NCBI GenBank assembly: GCA_009829735.1
Contig: CM020619.1
Coordinates: forward strand, 2,114,590-2,178,589
From: Pyropia yezoensis
Lineage: Eukaryota > Rhodophyta > Bangiophyceae > Bangiales > Bangiaceae
Direction: 5' to 3'
DNA: 64,000 bases
Position 1 is the first letter of the stretch. Each line of letters opens with the position of its first letter. The position numbers and the translations under genes were made by a program. Positions 22,782-32,258 of the stretch are shown here, one piece after another. The notes beneath the pieces were generated by a model. That model saw nothing but the letters and a program-made list of their open reading frames with translations. It had not been told where the DNA came from and searched no databases.

Positions 22782-22791
22782 CCTCCCCCCC

Positions 22792-25700
22792 TTAGGACGT
22801 GCGTCGAAGGAAGGCGTCGAGAACTTCAGGTGCGTTGTCGAGGTCTTGCGTGGTTAGCCAGGTGTTCTCACTGACATCGCAGCCTTTCCACTTGACCAGG
22901 TACTGCAGTCGTCCACGTCGTTTTCGTGACCGAATAATGGAGTCCACTTCGTACTCAACCGATCCGTCCGGAAATGATACCGGAGCTGGAGCGGGAGGAA
23001 GTCGACCATGCGGATCAGCGTTGTACGGCTTGAGTAGACTGGCGTGAAAGGCGTTGTGCACCTTTCGATCAAGGACTGCTTGAGGCAGATCCAGACGGAA
23101 CGTAATATCATTGATGTTTTCAGTGACTCGGTATGGTCCCGAAAACTTGGGCATCAACTTGCGAGCGCCCTGGAAGGCGTCCGGCATAAGGTTCTTGGTG
23201 CTCAGGAGCACGAGGTCGTCGACAGCGATCGTACATGGTCGGCGTCGACGGTTAGCGTACGCCGAGCGCGTCTCATTGGCCTTCTTGATAGCGGTAATGG
23301 CAGTCTCCTGAGCTTTTTGCAGACTGCTTAGCCAATCTGAGACTGCTGGTAGTTTCGATTCCTTGCTCTCGACGATGTCGACAGGTACTGTCCTTGGTTC
23401 AAAGCCGTAGTTCAGGCAGAATGGGGAGTACGTCGTGACCGCATTGGGTCACCGGTTGTAAGCTACTTCTGCAGCAACAAGGAAGAGGTCCCAATCACCC
23501 TGATGATGGTTCACGAAGTTTCGCAGGATTTCTTCAATCTTCTTGTTCATGATCTCGGTTTTTCCGTCCGTCTGGGGATGATAGGCTGAAGATGCCTTGA
23601 TCTTGACCTTGAGAATTTCGGTTAGCGACTGCCAGAAGTTGGAGAAGAAGATACGGTCTCGGTCCCAGACGACGTCGGATGGTAGCCCGTGATGACGGTA
23701 GACGTGATCATGGTAGAGTTGCGCTACGACTGGTGCAGTACAGTCGGGCTTCATTGGCGCTAGTCGAATCATCTTCGACAGTCTGTCCACAATGACGTAA
23801 ATGCCATTGTGGCCCCTTTGGGTCAGTGGAAGAGGGGTGATAAAGTCCATGGAGACACTTGCCCATCGTTGGTTCAGTGGATCTAGTGGTTTGAGGTGAC
23901 CCAGAGGTGAATGGGTGCCAGCTTTGTTCCGCTGACACAAATCACATGATTGTACGTATCTTTGGATGTCCTTCCGCATTGTCTTCCAGTAGTATTTGGA
24001 AGCAATAGCGTTGGTGGTTTTCTTAACATCCATATGTCCTTGGCTTGGGATGTCGTGGTAGTCATGGAGTAGTCTTTGGCGTAGAGTACCAACGGGGACG
24101 CACGTACGGTCACCTCGTTTCAACAACCTTATGTGAAGCCGGTAGGGAGATACCGGGTCTTTGACTAGGTCGGCAAACTCGGGATCCGCGTTGTACTCTT
24201 GGTCTAGGGTGGCAAGGTCTTGATCACTTTGGCTTATGGTCATGAGGTTGTTGATTTCAGTTTTCTTGGGTAGGCTTTCGATGGTCTTGGTTAGCACGCG
24301 ACTAAGGAGATCTTGATTGGGAGCGTGCTTATCGGGGGCGTCTTGTGGTTGCCTCGAAAGAGCATCAGCTACGGGGTTGGAAGTGCCCTTGATGGGGATG
24401 ATCTTGAAATCGAATTGCTCCAACAGCTCTAGCCACTTGACTTGGCGGTCGTTGAGCTTCTCTTGGGTTTTCAAGTACCTTAGGGACTCATGGTCGGTGT
24501 GCACCTCGAACGACCTTCCATGGAGGTAGCAGCGCCAGTGTCGAATGGCTTGTACAGCTGCGAGCAGTTCGCGCTCACGGATACTGTAGCGCTGTTCGTG
24601 GATGTTCAGCGTCAATGAGAAGTAGGCCACTGGGCGTCGTCCTTTTCCGTCATCTTGTTCAAGGACAGCGCCAACAGCATACCCACTGGCATCTGTGGAG
24701 ACGAAGATTGGGTACCTCTTGTCGAATGGCCTCAGTACTGGTGCACTCGTCGTCAGGGTTTGTAGTTGCTCAAAAGCCTTCTGGGCGTCAGAGTTCCATT
24801 CGAAGTCGACGTTTCCAGTAAGCCTTTTGAGGGGTGCAGCCACGGATGCCATTCCCTTAATAAATCGACGATAGAAAGTGACCATGCCGATGAAAGATTG
24901 CACATCTTTTTTGCTCTGTGGCGTTGCCCATGATCGAATGGCTTGGACCTTGTAGTCCTCCATAGAGAAGCCTTCGTTGGAAATGACATGGCCGAGGTAG
25001 TCCACAGTTGTTCGCGCAAATTGGCATTTGCTGAGTTTGGCGTAGAGATTATGCTCTCGCAGCTTGTCCAGGGCTTGCCTTAGGTGCTTTAGATGATCTT
25101 CATAAGATTCACTGTAGACCAGGATGTCGTCGAGGTAGACGCAGATAAACTCGTAGAGATAGGGTCGGAAGACGTCATTCATTAGGTTCATGAAGACCGC
25201 GCGGGCATTTGTTAGCCCAAAGGGTAGCACCGTAAATTCGTAGAACCCGTATTTTGTTCGGAACGCCGTCAGTGGGATAGTGTCAGGGTCAAGCCGGATC
25301 TGGTGGTAACCTGATCGGAGGTCGATCTTCGTGAAGTACTTGGCCTTTCGCAGTTGGTCGAAGATGTCGTCAATTCTTGGTAAGGGATATGCGTTCTTGA
25401 TAGTGGCTTTGTTCAATGCTCGATAATCGATGAACATTCGCCAGCCACCGTCCTTCTTTGCGGCAAAGAGTACAGAAGAGCCCCACGGTGACGCACTTGG
25501 TTGGATGAACCCCTTTCGTATGAGGGTTGCAAGTTGTGTCTTGAGTTCATCGAGTTCCCATTCAGATAGGCGATAAATGCCACTGCGACGTGGTTGAGCG
25601 TCCTCCGTAAGCTTGACGCTAAACTTGTGACTGCGTTCAGGACGAAGTCCATCGGGAAGCTCTTCCGGGAAGACGTCGGCGTACTCGTTGAGAATCTCTT

Positions 25701-26283
25701 GGATGTCATTCTTGTCTTCAGCTTCTCCCATTTTGATCGCATTGATGTCAAAGGTGCTGGAAGGATCTTCGGATTGCAGGTAAATGGCGAAGACAGGAAC
25801 TTTTTGAATAAGGTCCTTGGCGAGGCGTTGGCTACTAATCAGGCCATGGGGTTTCTTGAGGGAGGCAGTGATGGAGATGTTCTTTTGGTTAAACTTGAAG
25901 GAGATCTTGTTCTTCTTGTTGTTGATTTTGGCGTCCTTGTCGTCACGCCATTTCTTTCCGAGGATAATGTCGTACGCACTTAGGTCGCATACAGCAAACC
26001 GAAGACGTTCTTGGTATGGGCCGATGTGAATCTCTAAGGGTTCCATGGTCTCTGCGAGGACGTGGGAGCGACCATCGGGCATGTTAGCCGCGAAGTCCGT
26101 TTCTTTCGTGGTCACATTCAGGGTATTCACGAGGCGCCTTGATACGACGTTAATGGGAGATCCGTCGTCAAACAGCACCTTAACAAGATGTCCATTGACA
26201 GAGGCAGTAGAAAGCAGAAGCCCGAGACGCGGGCCTTCAAATGGTGACGACATGTTTTCAGGAACCGAAGAAGCGTCTGGCAC
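22792..26283 (-). pseudogene. element 3 pol: protease, reverse transcriptase, RNase H, integrase, chromodomain, one TGA
   Basis: One frame runs from about 26,283 to the stop at 22,792, broken only by a TGA at 23,446-23,448 in integrase. In order it has: a protease with LFDDGSPINVVS; reverse transcriptase with FIDYRALN, motif A KIDLRSGYHQI, LPFGLTNA and YLDDILVYS; RNase H with STDASGYAVGAVLEQ and HTDHESLRYL; the HHCC segment ending CDLCQRNK; an integrase core with SMDFITPLP, WDRDRIFFS and HPQTDGKTEIMN; and a classical chromodomain near the C-terminus with LQYLVKWKGCDVSENTW. All catalytic residues of reverse transcriptase are present. The chromodomain probably guides integration to marked chromatin. 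Confidence 0.93.
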
Positions 26284-26306
26284 CGGTTTTGATGACGGTT
26301 GCTGCT

Positions 26307-27176
26307 TCAGTTCCGCTGGCCTTTTAGGCAGTCCTTGGCCATATGTCCTTTCTCACGGCAGCGGAGGCAAAGGCCTTCACGCATACAGCGCTGACGCTCT
26401 TCAGGCGTGAGTTTCTCGACTTTGATGCTGGAGATTTCCATGGGAATGACACCCGTCGTGGATGGCCTCGCAGAAGTGCCGCCGAGGTGCGTCGAGGCAC
26501 CAGCCTTGGCAGCCTCCACGCGCAGAGCGTCAGTCATGAAAGATTCAAGATCCGAGTAGGTCTTGAGACAAAGAGCCTGCCAGATGTCCCGCTTCAAGCC
26601 TCGGGAGTAGCGGTCAATCTTCTCGGCTTCCGTGATGTCAGGGATGTCCAAGAGGACGCTCAGAAACGTCCTGTTGAACGTTCCGACGTCTTTGGTTTGG
26701 CGCCACGAGTGCAGCTTGTCTCGTGCCGCTTGTGTCTTGTTCAGTGGACTGAAGCGGCGAATTAGAGCAGAACGGAAGGATTCTCAGTTCGGGACAGCTG
26801 TAGTCTGACTGTAGACCTTCCACCAGTCGAACGCTTCGCCGTCGAGGAAGGTGCAAGCAATACTACACGCATCGTCGGGGTCACTCAGTCGCACATAGAA
26901 ATCCATATGCGAGCACCACGCTTCAACCGTCCCAGGTTTACCGGAGAAAGCCACGGGTTTGTTCGGCCTCGCGGATTTCATGCCACTAGTAGTGGCCCTG
27001 GCCTTGGCTTCGGACAGTTGCTGCTTAGCGTCGGCTAGTTCCATCTTATGAGCCTCGAGTTGTTCGCTCATTTGCGCGACAAACGCTGTAAGCTGGGTCC
27101 AGGCCTCCATAGTCGGTGCGTTCGAGCCCGAGCCCGGATTGGCCGGGTTGACACCCCCTGGGATTGGTGCATCCAT
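26307..27176 (-). pseudogene. element 3 gag with zinc knuckle, one TGA
   Basis: The ATG at 27,176 starts a frame that ends at 26,307. A single TGA at 26,781-26,783 lies where Ty3-type capsids usually have Trp (pattern W..F...L...F; here VPN-stop-ESFRSALIRRF), so it may be a TGG to TGA change. The capsid-like region precedes a zinc knuckle CLRCREKGHMAKDC at the C-terminus. Pol follows in another frame after a short gap. Confidence 0.88.
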
Positions 27177-27522
27177 GGTGTCTTGGGTTCAAGTCCGAGG
27201 CAAACAAACTTACAACCCAGATTTCACAAGACTTGCTTGGGGAGGACCCCAAGGAAGATCTCGGAGATGCGGGATAGGAGTTTGTCTGCAGCAGTAGTGG
27301 TGTACACGATTTGGATAAGTGCTGCGCTAGTTGCTGCAACGTTCCAAATGATGTACAGCACTACTTCGAGAAGCACAAGAAATTCGGTTGAAATCACACA
27401 AACGGATTATTCAGAAGCGTCCGTGCACAGGCCCGAGTCGGGTCGTGTCGGATTTCCAAGCGGGGGGATCAATGGGGGAAAATCGGGCTCCTAGGCCAGA
27501 TCCAGGGGCGTGTCAACAGGTG

Positions 27523-28302
27523 TTAATCGGTGCGGCGCGCCAGCGTGCGGTGATGATCCTTGCCACGTGTGTGCCGCTCGAAATGTTCCACCGACTCAAA
27601 TTCGCGACCGCAGGGTTCGCAACGGGGAAGGGTGTCCGGGCGGTTAATTACGTATCGTTGGCGACGGGATCCACGGTGATCACGCAGCACAGTGAGGCTG
27701 TTGCACCGCACACCGCACGGATTGCAAAGGAATTTCCGTTGCGCCCCACGGTGGCTCTTGGCAATTCGGCGTTGCTCACGCTGCTCACCCGCGCGCGCGG
27801 TGGTTGGCTTGATGTGACCAATCACCGGTGGCGGCGGGGCGGTGTAACGGCGCCCCGACTCTTGGGGGGGCAGTAACAGGCGACGGTTGACGCGGGCTGC
27901 CGTGTCCTTGGTGGCAGGGCCCTTGCCCTTGCCCGAGAGGGGGGGCTTGGGTGCGGCCCGGCCCGCTGAGGCGGGACAGACTGGGACCGCCGGGGTAGGA
28001 ATCGAGTGGGCGCCCGCCGGGGGGTTGTGTGCACTCGGGCGGGCGTGTGCCTGCGGGGAGCCGCGTGCCGACGGGGGGCCGCGTGCCGACGGGGGGCCGC
28101 GTGCCGACGGACCGTGGGCCGTGAAGGCGCCACGGGTCGTCGGGGGTGCGCGGACCGTCGGGGGTGCGCGGATCGTCGAGGGTGTGCGTACCGGGGGGGT
28201 GCCACGGGATGTGGACCCGGTATCGCGCGCCGAGGCCGCCGAGGATGTCGGGCCGGCCGCCAGTGCTGAGGAAGAGTATTCCGAATCTGATGTGGATCTC
28301 AC
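27523..28302 (-). CDS. element 3 upstream ORF: U1-type C2H2 zinc-finger protein
   Basis: A 259-codon ORF lies between the primer-binding site and gag on the coding strand. The first 110 residues are Pro/Ser/Arg-rich, with a short tandem repeat SARGPP (about residues 70-83). The C-terminal part has two zinc-finger-like units. The first is CNPCGVRCNSL, with H in RDH. The second is CEPCGREFESVEHFERHTRG, with a further His (CX2CX12HX5H, the U1/matrin spacing). These bind double-stranded RNA or DNA in other proteins. Ty3/gypsy elements normally have nothing but leader here. Capture of a host gene is likely but unproven. Confidence 0.75.
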   Translation of the reverse strand: MRSTSDSEYSSSALAAGPTSSAASARDTGSTSRGTPPVRTPSTIRAPPTVRAPPTTRGAFTAHGPSARGPPSARGPPSARGSPQAHARPSAHNPPAGAHSIPTPAVPVCPASAGRAAPKPPLSGKGKGPATKDTAARVNRRLLLPPQESGRRYTAPPPPVIGHIKPTTARAGEQREQRRIAKSHRGAQRKFLCNPCGVRCNSLTVLRDHRGSRRQRYVINRPDTLPRCEPCGREFESVEHFERHTRGKDHHRTLARRTD

Positions 28303-28520
28303 TGGGATTCAACAATCGGTTGACCAAAAGAAAAATTCCGTGAAAAAAAAACCACAAGGGTTGTGTCAGGAAATTGTTCGTTCGGTGTGATTCGTGGAAC
28401 CCGCTACGTTCGTATTACAATGCCCGTGGCAAGCCGAACGTAGGGGGCAACACGACTGCACAATCGCAGGGAGAGCCAAATCAAAAACGGAATCGCAAGT
28501 CACCGCCAGGTAGAAAAGCC

Positions 28521-28539
28521 AAACTATCTGAAGCTACCA
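28521..28539 (-). other. element 3 primer-binding site for initiator tRNA-Met
   Basis: On the minus strand TGGTAGCTTCAGATAGTTT begins two bases inside the 5' LTR end. It is exactly complementary to CCA plus the discriminator, acceptor 3' strand and part of the T arm of the tRNA encoded at 51,566-51,649. Nineteen consecutive positions match. Confidence 0.92.
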
Positions 28540-28541
28540 CA

Positions 28542-29388
28542 TGTGAGGAACCACCCACACTTGGGCAGCCCTCAACGTACTCGTGATGGTGTCAGCGACC
28601 CGTGCCAGCCAATAGGGCGACAGGGTGCGGGGAAGAGGATGGAGGTGGTGACGGTGGTGGGTCTGGGGAAGAGGACGGCGCGACGTCGGTGGTGATCGAG
28701 AGGGTTCAAAGGGTGAAGGTCGTCTTTGGTCTGTGTCTGTGGTTGCCCTTCCGGTCTCCCCCGGTGGCGCCGACACTCACGCACTATATACTCGCGTCGG
28801 GGCACCCGAGGTGCCCCAAAGCATGCATTTCCCCGTCGCTCCACCGGTAGGCACAAAACGGCCCAAAAACAAAGCATGGCTCTCAGAACAAAGCATGGGC
28901 GGGCGTGCGCACTAAAGGAGTGCAGCCCCAGTTTGCCCCAAACGAAGGGGTCCGGCGTGCGGCGCCTAGGGCGCCGCCCCAGCCGGCTCCAGACGCCAGT
29001 CGGCCCGAAGGTCCGAGAGGCGTGTAAGCACGATTCGATCGAGTCGGCCGAATCGGCCAGCCGGCTAGCCAGTCACATCGCTGCAATGCTGCAGCGAGGA
29101 CATTTTAACGGACTCGCCAGCTGTGGCAGATGTGGCTCGTCATGGGTGCTGACGGTGGCGCCTTTCGACAGGCCATGATGGGCTGTCGATGGCTGCTGTC
29201 GTGCGGCCGGCAGACACCGTGAGACAGCGGCTGACTCATCTTGCGTCTGGAAGGTACACCGCGTCATGCCCCACAATACAAGGAGTCGATCCATGTTGCC
29301 AGGAGTTGATTCGGCAGGATCTGTAAGGAGAGGTCCCAGATATTATCCCTTAAGTATTAGGCATGGGATTAGGGGGGAAATCCTTACA
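28542..29388 (-). repeat. element 3 5' LTR (right), promoter-bearing
   Basis: An 847-bp copy of 21,935-22,781. A TATATA box lies on the minus strand at 28,785-28,790. Three CAAAGCATG motifs lie upstream of it on the coding strand, at 28,817, 28,870 and 28,889. This copy should drive transcription of the zinc-finger ORF, gag and pol. Confidence 0.95.
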
Positions 29389-30332
29389 CCCTGACACAAA
29401 GTGTCAACAGGGCTCTCCTGGAGAGCGCGCAACAGGGGGATCGGGATGAGCCAAGCATGTCCGTAGTACAACCCCGAGGAAAGTAGAACATCGGCTACCT
29501 CCACTAGCCAACAGACGTTCAGGGCTGCCCTGGCCGCCGAGTCCGGACCGTGGGCCATCAATCGACTCCCCCGGACTGCAACTATGTTGCCGATACGCGC
29601 GGCCATGCCGCGTGGAACCTCATAATCGCTCCACCAAGTAGGGATGGCTGGGTACAACTTGAGACGTTCCCCATGGGAGAAGCACTCGACCTCCCGCTGC
29701 TCTGCGCAGGCGAAGATGCCATGGCGCCGACGGTGCCGATGTTCAGTCAACGCTTGGCGTAGGAAGTAACCGCGAGGACGTCGCCCAATAACCGGCAGTG
29801 GGCCCGGGTAATACGCCAAGTCAAAGACTGGCATTGACCCCGGCGGCAACGGCGGACGAGAGCAGGCGTCGTCCAGCTGCCGAGCAAGCTTCCAATCCTC
29901 CGCAAAGCAGAGCACGGGATAATCCGTCGGCGTCCCAATCGGGACCTCGTAGAGGTCCGGGTAGAGATGGCGGAACGTTGCCGACACCCCCGCCATGCGG
30001 CGCGGATCCACCAGAACCCACCGGTCGGTGACTGCGCCGGGATGTGGGTGAGGATAAGGCCGTTCCTTGTGGAAGGGGATAACTTCCCCGAAGGGGCCAG
30101 GCCCCTCTGAGTCCGCCAACGGTGGAGCAGGTACCTCGGCCGGTGAACCCGGACCGGCATCGCCCCGGCCACTCCCGGCGTCTTCCATCGGGACGTCGCT
30201 TGAAGCGGCGGGTGGCAACCCCGTGGCCGAAGGGCCACGGGGGGAAGAAGGAGCACGTGGGGACGAACCCACCCCATCGTCACCCATGGTGGCGGTGTTG
30301 TCCGGTTGCCCCGACGGGGCAGACATGTCCAA
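29389..30332 (-). CDS. element 1 antisense ORF (aORF), N-terminal half
   Basis: The ATG at 30,332 (MDMSAPSGQPDN...) opens a frame that runs cleanly into the right target duplication of element 3. After about 85 Pro/Gly/Ser-rich residues the protein becomes ordered. The segment TWWSDYEVPRGMAARIGN and the following LNVCWLVEV correspond to EWWPQVEVPYGFPALLP and ATQWLLEV of the element 4 aORF. It is encoded on the strand opposite gag and pol, reading away from the 3' LTR. Function is unknown. A promoter would have to lie at 30,333-30,726 or in the LTR antisense strand. Confidence 0.78.
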
Positions 30333-30726
30333 CCTCTCCGAAGGAGACGGGGGGGGGAAGGTGTGTGGGTGTCACCCCTACCCTTAGGGTGAGGGAAAGG
30401 GGGACGCGCGTAAGCCGGTGGTAGCGAGGAGGAGAAGGGGGGGAAAGGGAACGGTGGCCGTCCTTGCGGCTAGCACCCGTTGCCACTACCCCTCACTCCG
30501 ATCCACCCCTCTCGGGTGGGAAGGCGGCCCTCTTCTACCCCTCTGTCCCCCAACACGGGCCTGAGGAGGTTGCCGGGGAGGCCCCCTAACCCCTCGCTCC
30601 TGGCAACGCTAGGAGAGCCAGTCCCCTCACGTCCCCACCCTGTGTGGGCAGGGCCGTGGGAAGCGACGGGCCCTATCCTTGCTGTGTCCCCCACCCCTCG
30701 GGTGGTGGTTTTGAGGGGGGTAAGAG
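30333..30726. other. element 1 3' internal region and purine tract
   Basis: Non-coding DNA between the aORF start and the 3' LTR. It ends with GAGGGGGGTAAGAG, the likely plus-strand primer site. By position it would also contain the promoter of the aORF. Confidence 0.55.
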
Positions 30727-30933
30727 TGTGCGTGGGGGTGCGCGTTGCTTCCCCCTTCGAAAAAAAAAACAGACTTGCGTGTGCTTGAACACTGTCGTCC
30801 TGGTCGTGGATCCCGACGTGAACAAGCCAGGCGGTCGGAGGTTCAGTATCTGTCCGGTCTCCCCGCGTTCTTGGTGGGTTGCTTCTCTGTGTGTTATGGG
30901 TGCTAGGCGCCTAAGGTACGTAAAGCCACTACA
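30727..30933 (+). repeat. element 1 3' LTR
   Basis: 207 bp, matching the 5' LTR at 6,384-6,590. It is followed immediately by unrelated pol sequence. Confidence 0.88.
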
Positions 30934-31756
30934 CTGCCCCCCTGCGTGGGCCTGGTTCTGCCACAAAACTCTACGACCGCTTGGCCGCCTTACTGTCACC
31001 ATCTTTGTCGACCATGAACCAATGCTTTTTCTCTTTCCCGTAGTCAAGACCCTCTCAGTCCCCCTTATCCTAGGCTGGGATTTCCGGAGGCAGCATGTCA
31101 GGAGTATTCTGCCAGGAAAAGGAAAGGTGCAGTTTGACCACGGATTCATCTCACTTTTGCGGGAGCACTTGGACACCAAGGCTCGTGTAGTCAAGAGCAA
31201 GAAGGACAGTATCCCGCCTTCTACCCTGACGCTCTATAAACCAGTGCTGCTTCCTCCTCGTTCGGAAGCCAAGGTTCAAGTGACTACGCGGACAACGGGT
31301 CAATACCTGATATTCGGACGCAAGAAGTCTCTTGCGAAACACCGGTTGTATTTGGCCCATGGGCACCACCGGAAAGTAGAAAGGCACGTCCCATTCTCCG
31401 TGCTTGTCGTCAACGCGATAAGGAAGCCAATAACTCTCGCGAAGGGTACTCGAGTCGGCACGTCCGAGCCCTATCGAGGCTCTTCCCGCGCCCTGAGCAG
31501 GAAGGACCTCTTCAACGTGCAACAAGAACTAGAGTCCAACCTATCAGCCCTGGGCGTACCTCCGGAACAAGCACAAGCAACTGGCGACGTCCCAGCACCC
31601 GAAACACCTCCGCCCAAGACGCCGAATTTTAATCAAGATAATGTTCCTCCCGACCTGAAGAAGGCTCTGAAGAAGCTTCTCCAAGAATACCGGCATTTTT
31701 GCACTGGGGAGCTGGGCAAGATGGACGCCACCGTACACTGGATTCAACTTTAACCG
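30934..31756 (+). pseudogene. pol fragment (protease C-terminal part to reverse-transcriptase linker) of a related element
   Basis: The frame contains TLSVPLILGWDFRRQHVRSI, matching the post-active-site part of the protease of element 2 (ALSVPLILGMDFQKEHVKAI), and continues to the linker just before reverse transcriptase (GELGKMDATVHWIQL). The active-site DTG is absent because the left end is cut by the element 1 LTR. The right end is cut by the LTR of element 4. It is the relic of a third, related element. Confidence 0.8.
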
Positions 31757-32221
31757 TGGCAGTATTGACCCCCAGGTAGGGGGGCAACACGTGCCATGCA
31801 AGGGGCGGCAGGCCACTAGCCTGATCCGTTCCTCCCCCTGCATTTGGGTCCATATTCCCTAAGTTTGGGATAGTTAGCTTAGTAGTAAATCCAACTTGGA
31901 TTTGAGGGTTTTCTGCATTTATCGTCTTGAATTTTCGTGTGGCCCGGTGGGCAGGTGCTGGGGTGGGAGATTCTGAGTGGCGAGATTCTGAGTGGACCCT
32001 GGGGGGATAAGGGGAGGGACAGCGGGGCTTGGCCCTGCGTCCCCGTCCCGACCAAGAAACTGTTGGACCACACACCATCCTCTTGTTTGTCCGTGGGGGG
32101 TTTGCCCCACAACAGGGACAGAGTGTGTGCGACTTGCACTTCTTCCGGTTCCCCCGACACGGGAGGCAGCCCTTGCACACCGCCCCAACTTGGGTGCCGT
32201 GTGTGCATGTGGTTTTTGCCA
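31757..32221 (+). repeat. element 4 5' LTR
   Basis: Begins TGGCAGTATTGACC and ends TTTTTGCCA, with 5-bp terminal inversion TGGCA/TGCCA. It is the same as 36,029-36,493 except near the right end (GCATG against GCTTG). Confidence 0.95.
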
Positions 32222-32225
32222 CATT

Positions 32226-32242
32226 TGGTGGAGCAGCAGGGG
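32226..32242 (+). other. element 4 primer-binding site
   Basis: TGGTGGAGCAGCAGGGG starts four bases after the LTR, and is identical to the site of element 2. Confidence 0.75.
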
Positions 32243-32258
32243 AGACGATGGCCTCCTC

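Larger units (their letters stand above)
21935..29388 (-). mobile_element. element 3: Ty3/gypsy chromovirus with an upstream zinc-finger ORF, nested in the element 1 aORF
   Basis: It is 7,454 bp, bounded by 847-bp LTRs (TGT...ACA ends, about three differences) and flanked by the target duplication CCCTG at 21,930-21,934 and 29,389-29,393. On the minus strand the order is: 5' LTR (right), primer-binding site for initiator tRNA-Met, a zinc-finger ORF, gag with a zinc knuckle, pol with protease, reverse transcriptase, RNase H, integrase and chromodomain, a purine tract AAGGGGGGGAGG, and the 3' LTR. One TGA interrupts gag and one interrupts pol. LTR similarity makes it a recent insertion. Confidence 0.95.
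6384..30933 (+). mobile_element. element 1: Ty3/gypsy-type LTR retrotransposon split by two nested elements
   Basis: Terminal 207-bp LTRs (6,384-6,590 and 30,727-30,933) differ at about three positions. Internal order on the + strand is primer-binding site, gag (broken by element 2), protease plus partial reverse transcriptase, integrase plus chromodomain, then a tail-to-tail antisense ORF (broken by element 3), a purine-rich tract and the 3' LTR. Without the two insertions the element is about 7 kb. It is defective: the reverse transcriptase is joined to integrase by an internal deletion at about 19,892, and gag and pol carry in-frame stops. Both nested insertions are flanked by exact 5-bp duplications of element 1 sequence, which proves the order of events. 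No target duplication of element 1 itself is evident. Confidence 0.88.

Noticed and set aside
27180-27200. Possible tRNA T-arm (GGGTTCAAGTCC)
   Set aside because: No matching acceptor, D or anticodon arm lies nearby.
28020-28130. CRISPR-like tandem repeat
   Set aside because: It is a short in-frame repeat coding SARGPP in the zinc-finger ORF, with no spacers.
31992-32258. Extension of the element 4 integrase ORF into the 5' LTR
   Set aside because: The extension translates LTR and primer-site sequence, begins at a GTG, and has no integrase homology.
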